A DNA stretch of 64,000 nt from Chryseolinea lacunae (GCF_016735595.1 NZ_JAERRB010000011.1:62001-126000), one strand, 5' to 3'; shown: positions 18,500-27,338, counted from the stretch's first letter. Translations and numbers: made by a program. Notes: a model not told the origin generated them from the sequence alone.

Positions 18500-19615
18500 T
18501 CAATGCAACGCTTTAAGAAGTTCACTTGATCGTGCTTGCAAATCTGTTTCGCCGAAATTATAATTTCTCATTATGATCACACCAAATTTACCATTCCTGT
18601 CGAAGCTCAGCTGCGCCGTGTAGCCAGCAACCGCACCGCCGTGGTTAACGATCTCAAGGTCTCCGTCTTTGTTTATGAAAAAGCCCAGACCGTAGTTATC
18701 CATCCCCGACACTTCCCTGGTTTGCATGATTTTTAAATTGGCCGGGCTAAGCAGAGCCGGATGGCCCCTCATGGCCATAATGAATTTCGCCAGATCATTC
18801 GGGGTGGAGTATATGCCACCATTGGGAACCTTATAGCCGCGCCCGGCATGTTCCATGTTTGGTGTTTCCGTTTCAAGTTCTTCAGGACCTCCGTTCAGTC
18901 CCACAGCAACATGCGACGACATGTTGGCGGGCACCTTAAAGTAGGAAGCGTTCATTTTTAACGCAGTAAATATTCTGTCCTGAATCAACTCCATAAACGG
19001 TTTGTGTGCCGCGCGCGACAAGGATAGTCCAAGAATGCCGTAGCCGATGTTTGAGTAGCTGAAGTTCTTACCAACCTGTCCTTCAAACGAGGTGGTTGGA
19101 ATGGACGCAATAATTTTGTCTTCCCAGTGCTCTATGGGGCCCGCGGCGGCGTCTTCCAGTTCGGGCTCACGCGAAAGGCCGGAAGTGTGTGTGGCCAGTT
19201 GCAGGAGCGTGATTTTTGTGGACGCTGAATAGCCTTTCAGTTGTTTGACTTCTGGCAGATAAGTTTCTACGGGGTCGTTCAAGTTAACAACACCTTCCTG
19301 CACCAGCTGCATCAGCAAAAAGGCCGTAAACGATTTTGTGATTGAACCGGTCCTGTAGATGGTGCTGGTGTCGGCAAGTGTCTTTGATGTCCTGTCGGAA
19401 TAGCCAAAGGCCTTTGACCAGATAATTTTATTGTCCTGAACAATGGCCGCCGAAATGCTGCCGTCAATGTTGTCTTCGGCCAGATCATCTTTAAGCGTCC
19501 GCTCAAATCTGGAAATAACAGAATCTAAACTTTCTGCTTCAGAACTCGACTTAATGGATTTGCTGCAACCTGATATAAGTATGGTGAAAAGTATGGCGAG
19601 GATAGTCTTTGTCAT
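18500..19615 (-). CDS. serine hydrolase, beta-lactamase class C/penicillin-binding-protein type, lipoprotein
   Basis: 371 residues with a lipoprotein signal (lipobox LISGC). The family triad is present: SITK with nucleophile Ser91 and Lys94, YSN at 187-189 and an HGG motif in IVNHGGAVAGY. TGSITKSFTAFLLMQLV and TSGL blocks fit Pfam Beta-lactamase (PF00144). Members act as D-Ala-D-Ala peptidases, esterases or amidases in the periplasm. It is monocistronic and divergent from an esterase gene. It is unlikely to be a true resistance beta-lactamase, though that cannot be excluded. Confidence 0.92.
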   Translation of the reverse strand: MTKTILAILFTILISGCSKSIKSSSEAESLDSVISRFERTLKDDLAEDNIDGSISAAIVQDNKIIWSKAFGYSDRTSKTLADTSTIYRTGSITKSFTAFLLMQLVQEGVVNLNDPVETYLPEVKQLKGYSASTKITLLQLATHTSGLSREPELEDAAAGPIEHWEDKIIASIPTTSFEGQVGKNFSYSNIGYGILGLSLSRAAHKPFMELIQDRIFTALKMNASYFKVPANMSSHVAVGLNGGPEELETETPNMEHAGRGYKVPNGGIYSTPNDLAKFIMAMRGHPALLSPANLKIMQTREVSGMDNYGLGFFINKDGDLEIVNHGGAVAGYTAQLSFDRNGKFGVIIMRNYNFGETDLQARSSELLKALH

Positions 19616-19858
19616 TCTGTGTGATGGTGTTTGTTGTGGGTAGTGTATTTTGGTCTCAGGCAGTTATGGCCAGCAAATGACTTTGTCTATCGAACTCCTT
19701 TCATGCGATCCAGTTCGCTGCTTCGGTGTTCTCGTAAAAGAATGGGTTAACGATGACGGCCTTAAGATAGTAGATTTTTTTTGCGAAACCGTTCATAACT
19801 TTCCCCTGGCGCGGCAATTCCAAATTGCACATCTTCCCCAAACCAACAGAACGCCACC

Positions 19859-20719
19859 ATGAAAAACCTTCTCCTCGCCAGCATCCTGTTCTTGCCCACA
19901 ATGCTGCTCGCTCAATCCGGCAAAGTATACGACAACCTATCCCTGCCCAGCAAAATTCTGAAAGGCGACCGCAAGTTTGCCATCTATCTGCCGCCCGACT
20001 ACGAAAGCTCGCAGCGAAGCTACCCGGTGCTTTACCTCCTGCATGGTGGCGGCGACGATCAAACGGGATGGGTACAGTTTGGCGAAGTGCTCAACATCAC
20101 CGACAAGGCCATCGCCGAGGGCAAGGCCACGTCCATGATCATTGTGATGCCCGATGCCAACACCGGCCAGCGCGGCTATGCCAACGACCTGAAAAACGAA
20201 TGGCGCTATGAAGACTTTTTCTTTCAGGAACTGATGCCCTATGTGGAGAAAACCTATCGCATCAAAAAAGACAAACACTATCGCGCCGTGGCCGGTTTGT
20301 CCATGGGAGGGGAGGGATCGTTCACCTATGCCCTGCATCATCCCGAACTGTTCATGTCGGCCTGCCCGCTAAGCGCTGGCACCGGACCGCTGTCGCTTGA
20401 AGACACCAAGGCCTACCTCGAACGACGCAACAACCAGAAAGGCACCGACGCCGAAATAGAAGCATTCTACAAACGCCAAAGCGTGCTCGAACTCATCAAA
20501 GCCATGCCCGACGACCAGAAGAAAGCCGTGCGCTGGTACATCGACTGTGGCGACGACGACTTCCTGTTCGAAGGAAACTCGCTGGTGCACATCGCCCTCC
20601 GCAAAAAAGAAATCCCCCACGAATTCCGCATCCACGACGGCGGCCACAACTGGACCTACTGGCGCACCGCCCTGCCCACCGTGCTGGCGTTTGTGTCGGA
20701 TGGGTTTCATCAGTATTGA
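19859..20719 (+). CDS. secreted alpha/beta-hydrolase esterase (esterase D / feruloyl-esterase type)
   Basis: 286 residues, signal peptide ending near LLAQ (residue 19). Alpha/beta-hydrolase features: oxyanion block LYLLHGGGDDQTGW (about 59-71), nucleophile elbow GLSMGGEG (Ser148) and a C-terminal HDGGHNW with the catalytic His. This is the putative esterase family (PF00756), which includes xylan acetyl and feruloyl esterases (CE1) and S-formylglutathione hydrolase. A signal peptide favours a carbohydrate esterase. It is followed by a gene-free repeat block. Confidence 0.92.
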   Translation: MKNLLLASILFLPTMLLAQSGKVYDNLSLPSKILKGDRKFAIYLPPDYESSQRSYPVLYLLHGGGDDQTGWVQFGEVLNITDKAIAEGKATSMIIVMPDANTGQRGYANDLKNEWRYEDFFFQELMPYVEKTYRIKKDKHYRAVAGLSMGGEGSFTYALHHPELFMSACPLSAGTGPLSLEDTKAYLERRNNQKGTDAEIEAFYKRQSVLELIKAMPDDQKKAVRWYIDCGDDDFLFEGNSLVHIALRKKEIPHEFRIHDGGHNWTYWRTALPTVLAFVSDGFHQY

Positions 20720-20829
20720 CTAACCACCGATTTCGGACAATCAATTTCTTACGAATAATAGAAATTGTTTTAAACATTATGACGGTGGGGTCTCAGAAAT
20801 TTGTGACGACGCCAGACTTTGCATTCCTC

Positions 20830-21012
20830 AGCCCCGGCGGGGCTACCTGTCTATAGAAAAGCGTCACCTGCAATAGCCGGACTCCGTAGGAGTCACCTAT
20901 TGCGTTCGCAAGGCTTGGGCGTTTGGCGCCATTCTTCTAAAGCAGGAGACTCCTAACGGAGTCCAATAATATTTGGATGTGGTTTCTATAGACAGGGTGC
21001 TCCGCTGGAGCA
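20830..21012. repeat. large inverted-repeat unit A (REP/BIME- or MITE-like)
   Basis: The unit begins with the hairpin AGCCCC-GGC-GGGGCT (20830-20844) and ends with TGCTCC-GCT-GGAGCA (20998-21012). Just inside these, CCTGTCTATAGAAA (20846-20859) and TTTCTATAGACAGG (20983-20996) are perfect 14-bp inverted repeats. Inside again lies GACTCC/GGAGTC material on both sides. No open frame is convincing. The order is repeated in unit B, and the arm change is compensated there. Confidence 0.8.
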
Positions 21013-21121
21013 AAACTTTATTGATAATTCACATTCGGGTTGAAGCATAGTCTGTGCTTCGCAACTATGCCGGCGTTTGAGCAACCATGTTTTTATGAAA
21101 TCCTTATGAGACCCGTTCCTC

Positions 21122-21303
21122 AGCCCCGGCGGGGCTACCTGTTTATAGAATCCGTATGGCAAAGGCACCGACTCCGGTAGGAGTCACTTGTTGTATTGAC
21201 TGTGAATGTTGGGCGTTGGGTTTATTATGAACAGGCGACTCCTGCCGGGGTCCAAGTTCGTAATAATATGGTTTCTATAAACAGGCTGCTCCGGCCGGAG
21301 CAA
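21122..21303. repeat. large inverted-repeat unit B
   Basis: This unit has the same plan as unit A: an outer AGCCCC-GGC-GGGGCT hairpin, arm CCTGTTTATAGAA (21138-21150), inner GACTCC/GGAGTC segments, arm TTCTATAAACAGG (21274-21286), then TGCTCC-GGCC-GGAGCA (21288-21303). Relative to unit A a C has become T in the left arm and the paired G has become A in the right arm, so pairing is kept. Confidence 0.8.
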
Positions 21304-21337
21304 AATAGCGTTCAACAAACTTTGGAATGCCAATGTG

Positions 21338-21556
21338 GTCGTCGCATAGTCTGCGCTTCGCGACTATGCGTCTTTGTGTCCGCTACGTTTGTTTCATCAA
21401 AGCTCCCACTCCAATCGGTTATGTTGGAAAAGCTGGCTAAATCATATTCGGTCGTAGCATAGTCTGCGCTTCGCGACCATGCGTCTTTGCATCCCCTACG
21501 TTTGTTCACCAAAGCTCCCCCATCAGTCGGTTATGTCAGAAAAACTGGCTAAATTC
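21338..21556. repeat. tandem direct repeat of ~106-110 bp, two copies
   Basis: Copy one (about 21338-21449) and copy two (about 21451-21556) share GCATAGTCTGCGCTTCGCGA, then ATGCGTCTTTG, CTACGTTTGTT, CAAAGCTCCC, TCGGTTATGT and CTGGCTAAAT. Each starts with a GCATAGT...ACTATGC-type hairpin; a third hairpin copy lies at 21044-21069. The second copy ends four bases before the ATG of the methyltransferase gene, so it may carry that gene's promoter or leader. Confidence 0.75.
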
Positions 21557-21560
21557 ATCA

Positions 21561-22178
21561 ATGGCAAAATTCAAAGATCACTGGGAAAAGATCTATTCAA
21601 CCAAAGGTGTAAACGAGGTGAGCTGGACACAGGAAGTACCCCAGACTTCACTGGACTTTATACGTGGTTATAACCTCCCCAGAAACGCTGCCATTATTGA
21701 CATTGGCGGAGGTGAGAGTAAGTTGGTTGATTTTCTTCTGGATGAAGGATATACAAACATAACGGTGCTCGACATTTCGGCCCAAGCGCTGGCGAAAACA
21801 CAGATGCGGTTGGGCGAACGCGCCGCCAGGGTGAGGTGGGTTGTTTCTGACGTTACAGAATTCAAGCCTGAACAGATGTTTGACGTATGGCATGACCGGG
21901 CAACTTTTCATTTTCTGACCACAAAGGAGCAGATTGAAAAATACATCGAGCTCGCTGCCAGCTTCGTGAATGAAAAAGGTTTTATGGCGATCGGCACTTT
22001 TTCTGAGAACGGACCAACCAAATGCAGTGGTCTTGAGATCAAACAATATTCTGAGGCGGAACTTGAAAAAACGTTGCGCTATCATTTCAAAAAAATCAGG
22101 TGCCTCACGGAAGATCATATCACGCCTTTCAAAACAACCCAGAATTTTTTGTTTTGCAGTTTTAAAAAAGCAGCTTAA
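21561..22178 (+). CDS. class I SAM-dependent methyltransferase
   Basis: 205 residues. Motif I AAIIDIGGGESKLVDFLLDEG, read in two parts, and the following acidic strand VTVLDIS-type segment (NITVLDIS) bind S-adenosylmethionine; WVVSDVTEF and DVWHDRATFHFL are motifs II-III. The HDRA(T/V)FHFL block is typical of the thiopurine-methyltransferase-like/UbiE-like small-molecule branch. The protein is cytosolic and its substrate unknown. It is followed after one base by a small secreted protein gene, so the two are cotranscribed. Confidence 0.92.
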   Translation: MAKFKDHWEKIYSTKGVNEVSWTQEVPQTSLDFIRGYNLPRNAAIIDIGGGESKLVDFLLDEGYTNITVLDISAQALAKTQMRLGERAARVRWVVSDVTEFKPEQMFDVWHDRATFHFLTTKEQIEKYIELAASFVNEKGFMAIGTFSENGPTKCSGLEIKQYSEAELEKTLRYHFKKIRCLTEDHITPFKTTQNFLFCSFKKAA

Positions 22179-22179
22179 T

Positions 22180-22710
22180 ATGAAAAAGTTACTACTCATT
22201 TTTCTTCTTAGTCCTGTTGCCATTTACGGTCAAATGACGAAGCAGGACAGTGTTTGGCTTCCTTTTAAAAGCATGATTGGAAAATGGAAGGGCACCTCAG
22301 AAGGGCAACCCGGCAAGGGCACTTACGAGCGGAGTTATGAATTTGTTCTGAACAAGAAGTTTATAGAAATAAAGAACAGGTCAACCTATCCGCCGTCAAA
22401 AGAAAATCCCAAGGGAGAGGTTCACGAAGATCACGGGTTCATCAGTTACGATAAAGGCCGGAAGACGTTTGTTCTACGGCAGTTTCATATCGAAGGGTTT
22501 GTAAATCAATTTAAGATCGAGTCCATTTCACCCGACGGCAAAACCATTGTGTTCATTTCAGAAAGTATCGAAAACATTCCTGCCGGTTTCAGAGCAAAGG
22601 AATCTTATGAGATCGTGAATTTGAATGAGTTTAAAGAAACATTTGAACTCGCAGAACCTGGAAAGGATTTCGAGCTATATTCTAAGGCGATACTAAAGCG
22701 TGTTAAGTGA
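22180..22710 (+). CDS. secreted DUF1579/lipocalin-like protein
   Basis: 176 residues from the ATG at 22180, which starts a signal peptide (MKKLLLIFLLSPVAIYGQ). An upstream extension in the same frame overlaps the methyltransferase gene and is rejected. The mature part begins with MIGKWKGTSEGQPGKGTYERSY split over the first strands, typical of small ten-stranded beta-barrels (DUF1579, THAP4/nitrobindin-like, lipocalin-like). A hydrophobic ligand or heme is possible but not shown. It is coupled to the methyltransferase gene. Confidence 0.8.
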   Translation: MKKLLLIFLLSPVAIYGQMTKQDSVWLPFKSMIGKWKGTSEGQPGKGTYERSYEFVLNKKFIEIKNRSTYPPSKENPKGEVHEDHGFISYDKGRKTFVLRQFHIEGFVNQFKIESISPDGKTIVFISESIENIPAGFRAKESYEIVNLNEFKETFELAEPGKDFELYSKAILKRVK

Positions 22711-22906
22711 AGTGCTTAAACGCTGCGAAGTTTGAAAATAGGGGTAGCGTAGCCCGTCCTTTGCCTTAGTAGTTCAAAGTCCAAACGCGGCGGAAATGTG
22801 GCAATATGGTTGAGTTAGGTCGGGTTCCGGGGTGAGAAAAACTTGAATTTCAATTGAAACATGTCATATCTGCAGGATAAACAAGATCAATGCTTAGATT
22901 TATGAC

Positions 22907-23212
22907 GTGAAACTGGTCCACGTCATATTTGCGCTATACATCGCTGCACTGTCTGTGTATCCTTGCTATGACGAGTGCAAAAACGACGCTTGTCTGGCCG
23001 GCCAGGAAGATCGGGAGCCGTCTCACAACGACGAGGCCGATTTGTGTTCACCCTTCTGTGTAAGCGCCTGTTGCGCAGTGCACGTTCTCTACACGCCTTC
23101 TTTCGACAATGTTCTGGATTTCAGAAATGTTGTGTCCGAAAATTCAGGCTATCGGATTGGGTTCGTCCCTTCCGTAATTGTTCCGATCTGGCAGCCGCCA
23201 AAGCTGGGATAG
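22907..23212 (+). CDS. small Cys-rich exported protein (DUF6660-like)
   Basis: 101 residues from a GTG start at 22907; the ATG five bases upstream is in another frame. A hydrophobic N-terminus (VIFALYIAALSVYPC) is followed by seven cysteines in clusters (CYDEC, DAC, CSPFC, SACC) and a His. Proteins of this type occur in Bacteroidota next to TonB receptors and metal-efflux genes and are thought to bind metal. Here a TonB receptor gene starts 72 bp downstream. The metal-related role is inference. Confidence 0.75.
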   Translation: MKLVHVIFALYIAALSVYPCYDECKNDACLAGQEDREPSHNDEADLCSPFCVSACCAVHVLYTPSFDNVLDFRNVVSENSGYRIGFVPSVIVPIWQPPKLG

Positions 23213-23284
23213 TTTTAGATCTCTTTCTCCCTCAACCTTCTGTGGGGAGAGTTTCCTATTCTATCACAATCATAAAATGTTTCT

Positions 23285-25459
23285 ATGCGAATCATCATAG
23301 GTATAGTTATTAGTGTATTTATATTTTCGTCGGCCTATAGCCAAAACACGTTCAAAGCTTTAATAAAGGCAAAAGAATCATCGGAAGCCTTGCCCGGAGC
23401 AACGGCCAACATCAAAAGCTTGTCACTCGGCGCAACGGCCAACGAGCAGGGCGTGCTTCAGATAGCCAATGTGCCCGATGGCGAACATATCATTGAGTTT
23501 AGCTTTGTTGGCTATGAAAGCCAGTCCATTGCGGTCACCTTCCCGCGGAGTTCGCAGGAGCCCATGGAAATTAGCCTGCAGCCCTCGGAAGAAGAATTGG
23601 AAGAGATCGTGGTTTCTTCTACGCGAAGCAGCAGAACGATTGCCGACATTCCCACGCGGGTTGAATTTATTGCTGGCGAAGAGCTTGAAGAGAAGGGAAA
23701 TATGAAGCCGGGCGACATCCGCATGTTGCTCAATGAAAGCACCGGCATCCAAACCCAGCAAACCTCGGCCACATCGGCAAATGCCTCCATCCGCATTCAG
23801 GGATTGGATGGTCGCTATACGCAGATTTTGAAAGATGGCTTCCCCCTCTATGCCGGTTTTTCGGGCGGACTTGGTTTACTGCAAACTCCTCCGCTCGATT
23901 TAAAACAAGTTGAGGTCATCAAAGGATCTTCGTCCACACTCTACGGCGGCGGCGCCATTGCGGGCCTCGTCAACCTGATCAGCAAGCGGCCAACCGAGGA
24001 ACGCGAACTTCGATTGTGGGCAAATGGCACCTCGGCAAAAGGACTTGACCTCAATGGTTTTTATGGACAACAACTGGGGAAAGTTGGTGTAACCTTGTTC
24101 TTATCAAGGAATACCAATGCAGCCTACGACCCTGCGAACATTGACTTAACGGCCATTCCGAAATTCGAGCGCTACACCATTAATCCCAAACTGTTTTTCG
24201 AACTAAATGCTAAAAACAAACTCGACGTTGGATTAAATTTTAATACGGAAGACCGTATCGGCGGCGACATGCTTTACATTGACGGAAAGGGCGACAACAC
24301 ACATAGTTATTTTGAAGAAAATAACTCCGACCGTTTTTCAACACAGGTGTCATACACACATCTGTTTAATGCACAGAACAAGTTGAACGTTAAAAACAGC
24401 ATCAATCATTTTAAACGTCTTATCAATACCCCCGGATATACCTTCGACGGTGTGCAAAACAGTACGTTCACCGAACTGAATTATGTTTCCAATCGCGAAA
24501 ACAGTGAGTGGATTGGCGGCGTAAACCTTTGGACAGATACGTTTTCGGAGAATAGAACAACGGCAACGCCCTTGCGCGATTATGACCAGACAACTATGGG
24601 AGCCTTTGTGCAGAACAATGCGAAATTGTCTGAGGCATTCAGACTCGAGTCAGGTTTGCGAGGCGACTATGTGATTGACTATGGCTTTTCGTTGCTGCCA
24701 CGCGTGTCGCTGTTGTATAAGCCCTCGTTAGCTTTCTCATCACGACTGGGAGGTGGTTTGGGATATAAGGCACCGACAATCTTCACCGAGGAAAGCGAAC
24801 GCATACAATATAGAAACGTGCGTCCGGTTTTGTCATCGACAAACAAGCTGGAGCGATCATATGGTGCGAATTGGGACTTTAACTATAAAACCTCCTTTTC
24901 CGATGGCGCAGTTGGATTGAGTATTAATCAGCTTTTCTTCTATACCTACCTGAACGATCCTTTGTTTCTGGCACCGTTGCAATCGGGCGACTATGAATTT
25001 GTGAATTTAACCGGCTACACCGACAGCAAAGGCACGGAAACCAATGTGAAATTAGACTATGCAGATTTCAAATTGTTCATTGGCTACACCTACACCGATA
25101 CAAAAATTCACAATGAAGGCATTGTCGCTCAAAACCCCCTCACGGCAAAGCACCGGTTAAACAACGTGCTGATGTATGAAGTGGAAGAAAAATGGAAGGT
25201 GGGATTGGAGGCTTACTATTTCAGTCCCCAGAAACTTAGCGACGGCACAACAGGCAAGGAATATTGGATCTGTGGATTGATGATTGAAAAGATCTGGGAA
25301 CACCTTTCTGTATACGTCAACTTCGAAAATTTCACCGATACCCGTCAGACACGCTTCGACTCCATCTACACAGGAACCATAACCAACCCCGTCTTCAGAG
25401 ACATCTATGCCCCGGTAGATGGTTTTGTTGTGAACGGTGGTGTGAAAATTTCATTGTAG
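23285..25459 (+). CDS. TonB-dependent receptor (siderophore/metal type)
   Basis: 724 residues, signal peptide to about residue 19 (SSAYSQ). A CarboxypepD_reg-like domain (about 22-100; GATANEQGVLQIANV) is followed by a plug with VVSSTRSSRTIADIPTRVE and VEVIKGSSSTLYGGGAIAG, then a beta-barrel ending GGVKISL. It is shorter than SusC and lacks its signature, so it probably imports a metal complex, siderophore or small cofactor. The Cys-rich gene upstream points to copper, zinc or iron, but no specific ligand can be read. Confidence 0.93.
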   Translation: MRIIIGIVISVFIFSSAYSQNTFKALIKAKESSEALPGATANIKSLSLGATANEQGVLQIANVPDGEHIIEFSFVGYESQSIAVTFPRSSQEPMEISLQPSEEELEEIVVSSTRSSRTIADIPTRVEFIAGEELEEKGNMKPGDIRMLLNESTGIQTQQTSATSANASIRIQGLDGRYTQILKDGFPLYAGFSGGLGLLQTPPLDLKQVEVIKGSSSTLYGGGAIAGLVNLISKRPTEERELRLWANGTSAKGLDLNGFYGQQLGKVGVTLFLSRNTNAAYDPANIDLTAIPKFERYTINPKLFFELNAKNKLDVGLNFNTEDRIGGDMLYIDGKGDNTHSYFEENNSDRFSTQVSYTHLFNAQNKLNVKNSINHFKRLINTPGYTFDGVQNSTFTELNYVSNRENSEWIGGVNLWTDTFSENRTTATPLRDYDQTTMGAFVQNNAKLSEAFRLESGLRGDYVIDYGFSLLPRVSLLYKPSLAFSSRLGGGLGYKAPTIFTEESERIQYRNVRPVLSSTNKLERSYGANWDFNYKTSFSDGAVGLSINQLFFYTYLNDPLFLAPLQSGDYEFVNLTGYTDSKGTETNVKLDYADFKLFIGYTYTDTKIHNEGIVAQNPLTAKHRLNNVLMYEVEEKWKVGLEAYYFSPQKLSDGTTGKEYWICGLMIEKIWEHLSVYVNFENFTDTRQTRFDSIYTGTITNPVFRDIYAPVDGFVVNGGVKISL

Positions 25460-25469
25460 CATTGTTAAA

Positions 25470-25494
25470 AAGGAGGGACATTGGTTCCCTCCTT
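25470..25494 (+). terminator. hairpin after the TonB receptor gene
   Basis: AAGGAGGGA (25470-25478) and TCCCTCCTT (25486-25494) form a perfect 9-bp stem with a 7-base loop, 10 bases after the stop. There is no strong T run after it, so it may be a factor-dependent or mRNA-stabilising structure. Confidence 0.5.
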
Positions 25495-25618
25495 AATCTA
25501 TACGGCTCGGACCGAACAGCCAAACCAGTCCCCAATCGGCGTTTGAAAGAAAAAAGTCCTGACTTTTTGTGATTTTTAGTCATTTCTTGCGAATAACATA
25601 ACGCAATCAAATCAAAGC

Positions 25619-26128
25619 GTGAACACAACCATCGATAAGGAAGAATTTATACGCATCATACGGGAGAATAGAAGAATAATCTACAAGATAGTTTACACAT
25701 ACTGTAGCGATCCCGACGATCGGAAAGATCTGGAACAGGAGATGTTGATTCAACTATGGCAATCCCTTAAAAACTACGACAGCAACTATCGGTTGTCAAC
25801 ATGGCTTTATAAAGTCTGTTTGAATGTTGCCATTTCGCACTATCGGAAAGAGAAAAAGCACACCGACGGGCGCGAGTCACTTGATGTGTCTATTTTCAAA
25901 ATGGCCGACGAGGGCCAAGACGAGATCATGTCTGAGCGCACGCAACGCCTGCACACATTCATCAATCAACTGGATAAACTCAATAAGGCCGTTATCATTC
26001 TGCATCTGGAAGGACACAGCCACAAAGAAACCGCCGACATATTGGGCATATCAGAATCGAATGTAGGCACCAAGATGCATCGCATAAAGAATTTACTGAA
26101 ACAGAATTTTTCAACTACGCCAAACTAA
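25619..26128 (+). CDS. RNA polymerase sigma-70 family factor (ECF type)
   Basis: 169 residues from a GTG start. Region 2 spans about 10-85 (IYKIVYTYCSDPDDRKDLEQEM, read in parts, LIQLWQSLKNYD, STWLYKVCLNVAISHYRK). Region 4 spans about 110-160 (LDKLNKAVIILHLEGHSHKETA in parts, LGISESNVGTKMHRIKNLL). It lacks regions 1 and 3, as ECF factors do. A membrane protein gene follows 5 bp downstream and may be its partner. The signal and regulon are unknown. Confidence 0.94.
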   Translation: MNTTIDKEEFIRIIRENRRIIYKIVYTYCSDPDDRKDLEQEMLIQLWQSLKNYDSNYRLSTWLYKVCLNVAISHYRKEKKHTDGRESLDVSIFKMADEGQDEIMSERTQRLHTFINQLDKLNKAVIILHLEGHSHKETADILGISESNVGTKMHRIKNLLKQNFSTTPN

Positions 26129-26133
26129 AAATT

Positions 26134-26751
26134 ATGGAACTGAACGACCTCAAGGCCTTCTGGAATGAAGATGCTGATAAATTAAGCAACAGGATTAACC
26201 TGAACGAGAAGGTTATTGGAGAAATGAAGTTGGAGAACGTGGTGAACGGATTCCTTTCGTTTTTGAATGTTTCCCTGTGGGGAAGAAACCTTGCGCTTGT
26301 CTATAGTTTGATCTCCGTCGTTTGTGCACTGTTTGTGTGGCATGAATATCAATACAGCATCCCGCTGCTGATTGGCGCCGCAGCCATGCTTTGGTCATTT
26401 GTGCATCATCTATCCATTGAAGAGCCAAAGGATTATTTCAAGATTTCAATTGTAGAATTCCAAAAATCAATATGCAAATTCAGAATTCATACAGCCCGTG
26501 CAAAGAAATACGATACGTCCATTGTGATCGTGTGGTTTCTCACGTTGCTTCCGTTGTGTTTGAGAAAGATTTTTGGGATGGATGTGTATGACAATACGCA
26601 ATATTTAATTGCTTTAGTTGTATTGGATGTTGTGGTTGTTGTTGTGATGGTCCTTTTTTCTCGCTACATCTATAAAGTATATGACCGGGAGCTGAAGGCA
26701 GCAGAATCTCATCTCGCCGAAATCTTAACGTTCGAAAAGACGTCGTTATGA
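26134..26751 (+). CDS. membrane protein, possible anti-sigma partner
   Basis: 205 residues. A soluble N-terminal ~60 residues (ELNDLKAFWNEDADKL, NEKVIGEMKLENV) precedes four predicted membrane segments: about 53-72 (LALVYSLISVVCALFVW), 75-95, 130-150 (IVIVWFLTLLPLCL) and 160-185 (a Val-rich helix). Similar genes follow ECF sigma genes in Bacteroidota and are presumed to control them, although no zinc-binding anti-sigma motif is visible. Spacing to the sigma gene is 5 bp. Confidence 0.8.
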   Translation: MELNDLKAFWNEDADKLSNRINLNEKVIGEMKLENVVNGFLSFLNVSLWGRNLALVYSLISVVCALFVWHEYQYSIPLLIGAAAMLWSFVHHLSIEEPKDYFKISIVEFQKSICKFRIHTARAKKYDTSIVIVWFLTLLPLCLRKIFGMDVYDNTQYLIALVVLDVVVVVVMVLFSRYIYKVYDRELKAAESHLAEILTFEKTSL

Positions 26752-26797
26752 ATCGTCGGGTTCCACCCGACGATTTCGAGACTACCCATCGTGTACT

Positions 26798-26921
26798 TGC
26801 GCCACGCTCGCATCTCCTCGACGCATGCACGTTCATGGCGCACAGGGCGCATCATCCGATTCAGCGTGTACTTCGCGCGCCAATTAAGTAAGAAGCTCGA
26901 GGTAGTTTGTGCTGTGGCGCG
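26798..26921. repeat. dispersed ~120-bp repeat, copy 2
   Basis: This is the second copy of the element at 18342-18465 (shared blocks CGTTCATGG, ACAGGGC, GCGCGCC, GAAGCTCGA, TTGTGCTGTGG). It fills much of a 305-bp gene-free gap (26752-27056) downstream of the membrane protein gene. I see no other feature in that gap. Confidence 0.6.
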
Positions 26922-27080
26922 AATATGGTTTAATGATATTTTTCAATTGCCAGGTGGGAACCCGGCAATTGAGCAGGAGTTTCATCTCTTGGAAGTCGGC
27001 TGCTATGGGGCTTTTGGAATAGTTACGTCTCTTTTGTTACTTCGCGGCAATTCAAGATGTCTCAACACATTGCATTGCTT

Positions 27081-27338
27081 ATGAAGAGCATACTAGCCTA
27101 TTCAAATTCGATCGTCTTTTTGACAAGCCGTGATAGGCAACTGGTAATCGAAGAGACATTCGACATCCTTGACCGGAAGATTGGCGGAATGAAGCCCACG
27201 GAGCGTCGTCGAACAAACGACACCCTCTGGTTCGGGTGGCATGTTCAGGTTTGTTTGGAACTGGAATTTGTTGAAAACAATAACATTCATCGAAATAACG
27301 CTAAAAGAAAAAGGCACAGACATAGTGCTGAAGTATAG
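27081..27338 (+). pseudogene. N-terminal part of a frameshifted gene
   Basis: From the ATG at 27081 (another lies at 27057) the frame reads SILAYSNSIVFLTSRDRQLV and continues to TLWFGWHVQV, then turns into low-quality sequence rich in Asn, Arg and His before a stop at 27336. The frame one base later reads VWNWNLLKTITFIEITLKEK at the same place and continues as a good protein. A single base gain near 27245-27255 would explain both. A sequencing error would look the same. Confidence 0.45.

Noticed and set aside
18500-19615. antibiotic-resistance beta-lactamase
   Set aside because: The SxxK, YSN and HGG motifs fit the broad serine hydrolase/DD-peptidase family with a lipoprotein anchor; nothing points to an AmpC-type resistance enzyme.
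20830-21560. CRISPR array
   Set aside because: Repeats are large, few and palindromic, with no regular spacers, and no cas genes are in the window.
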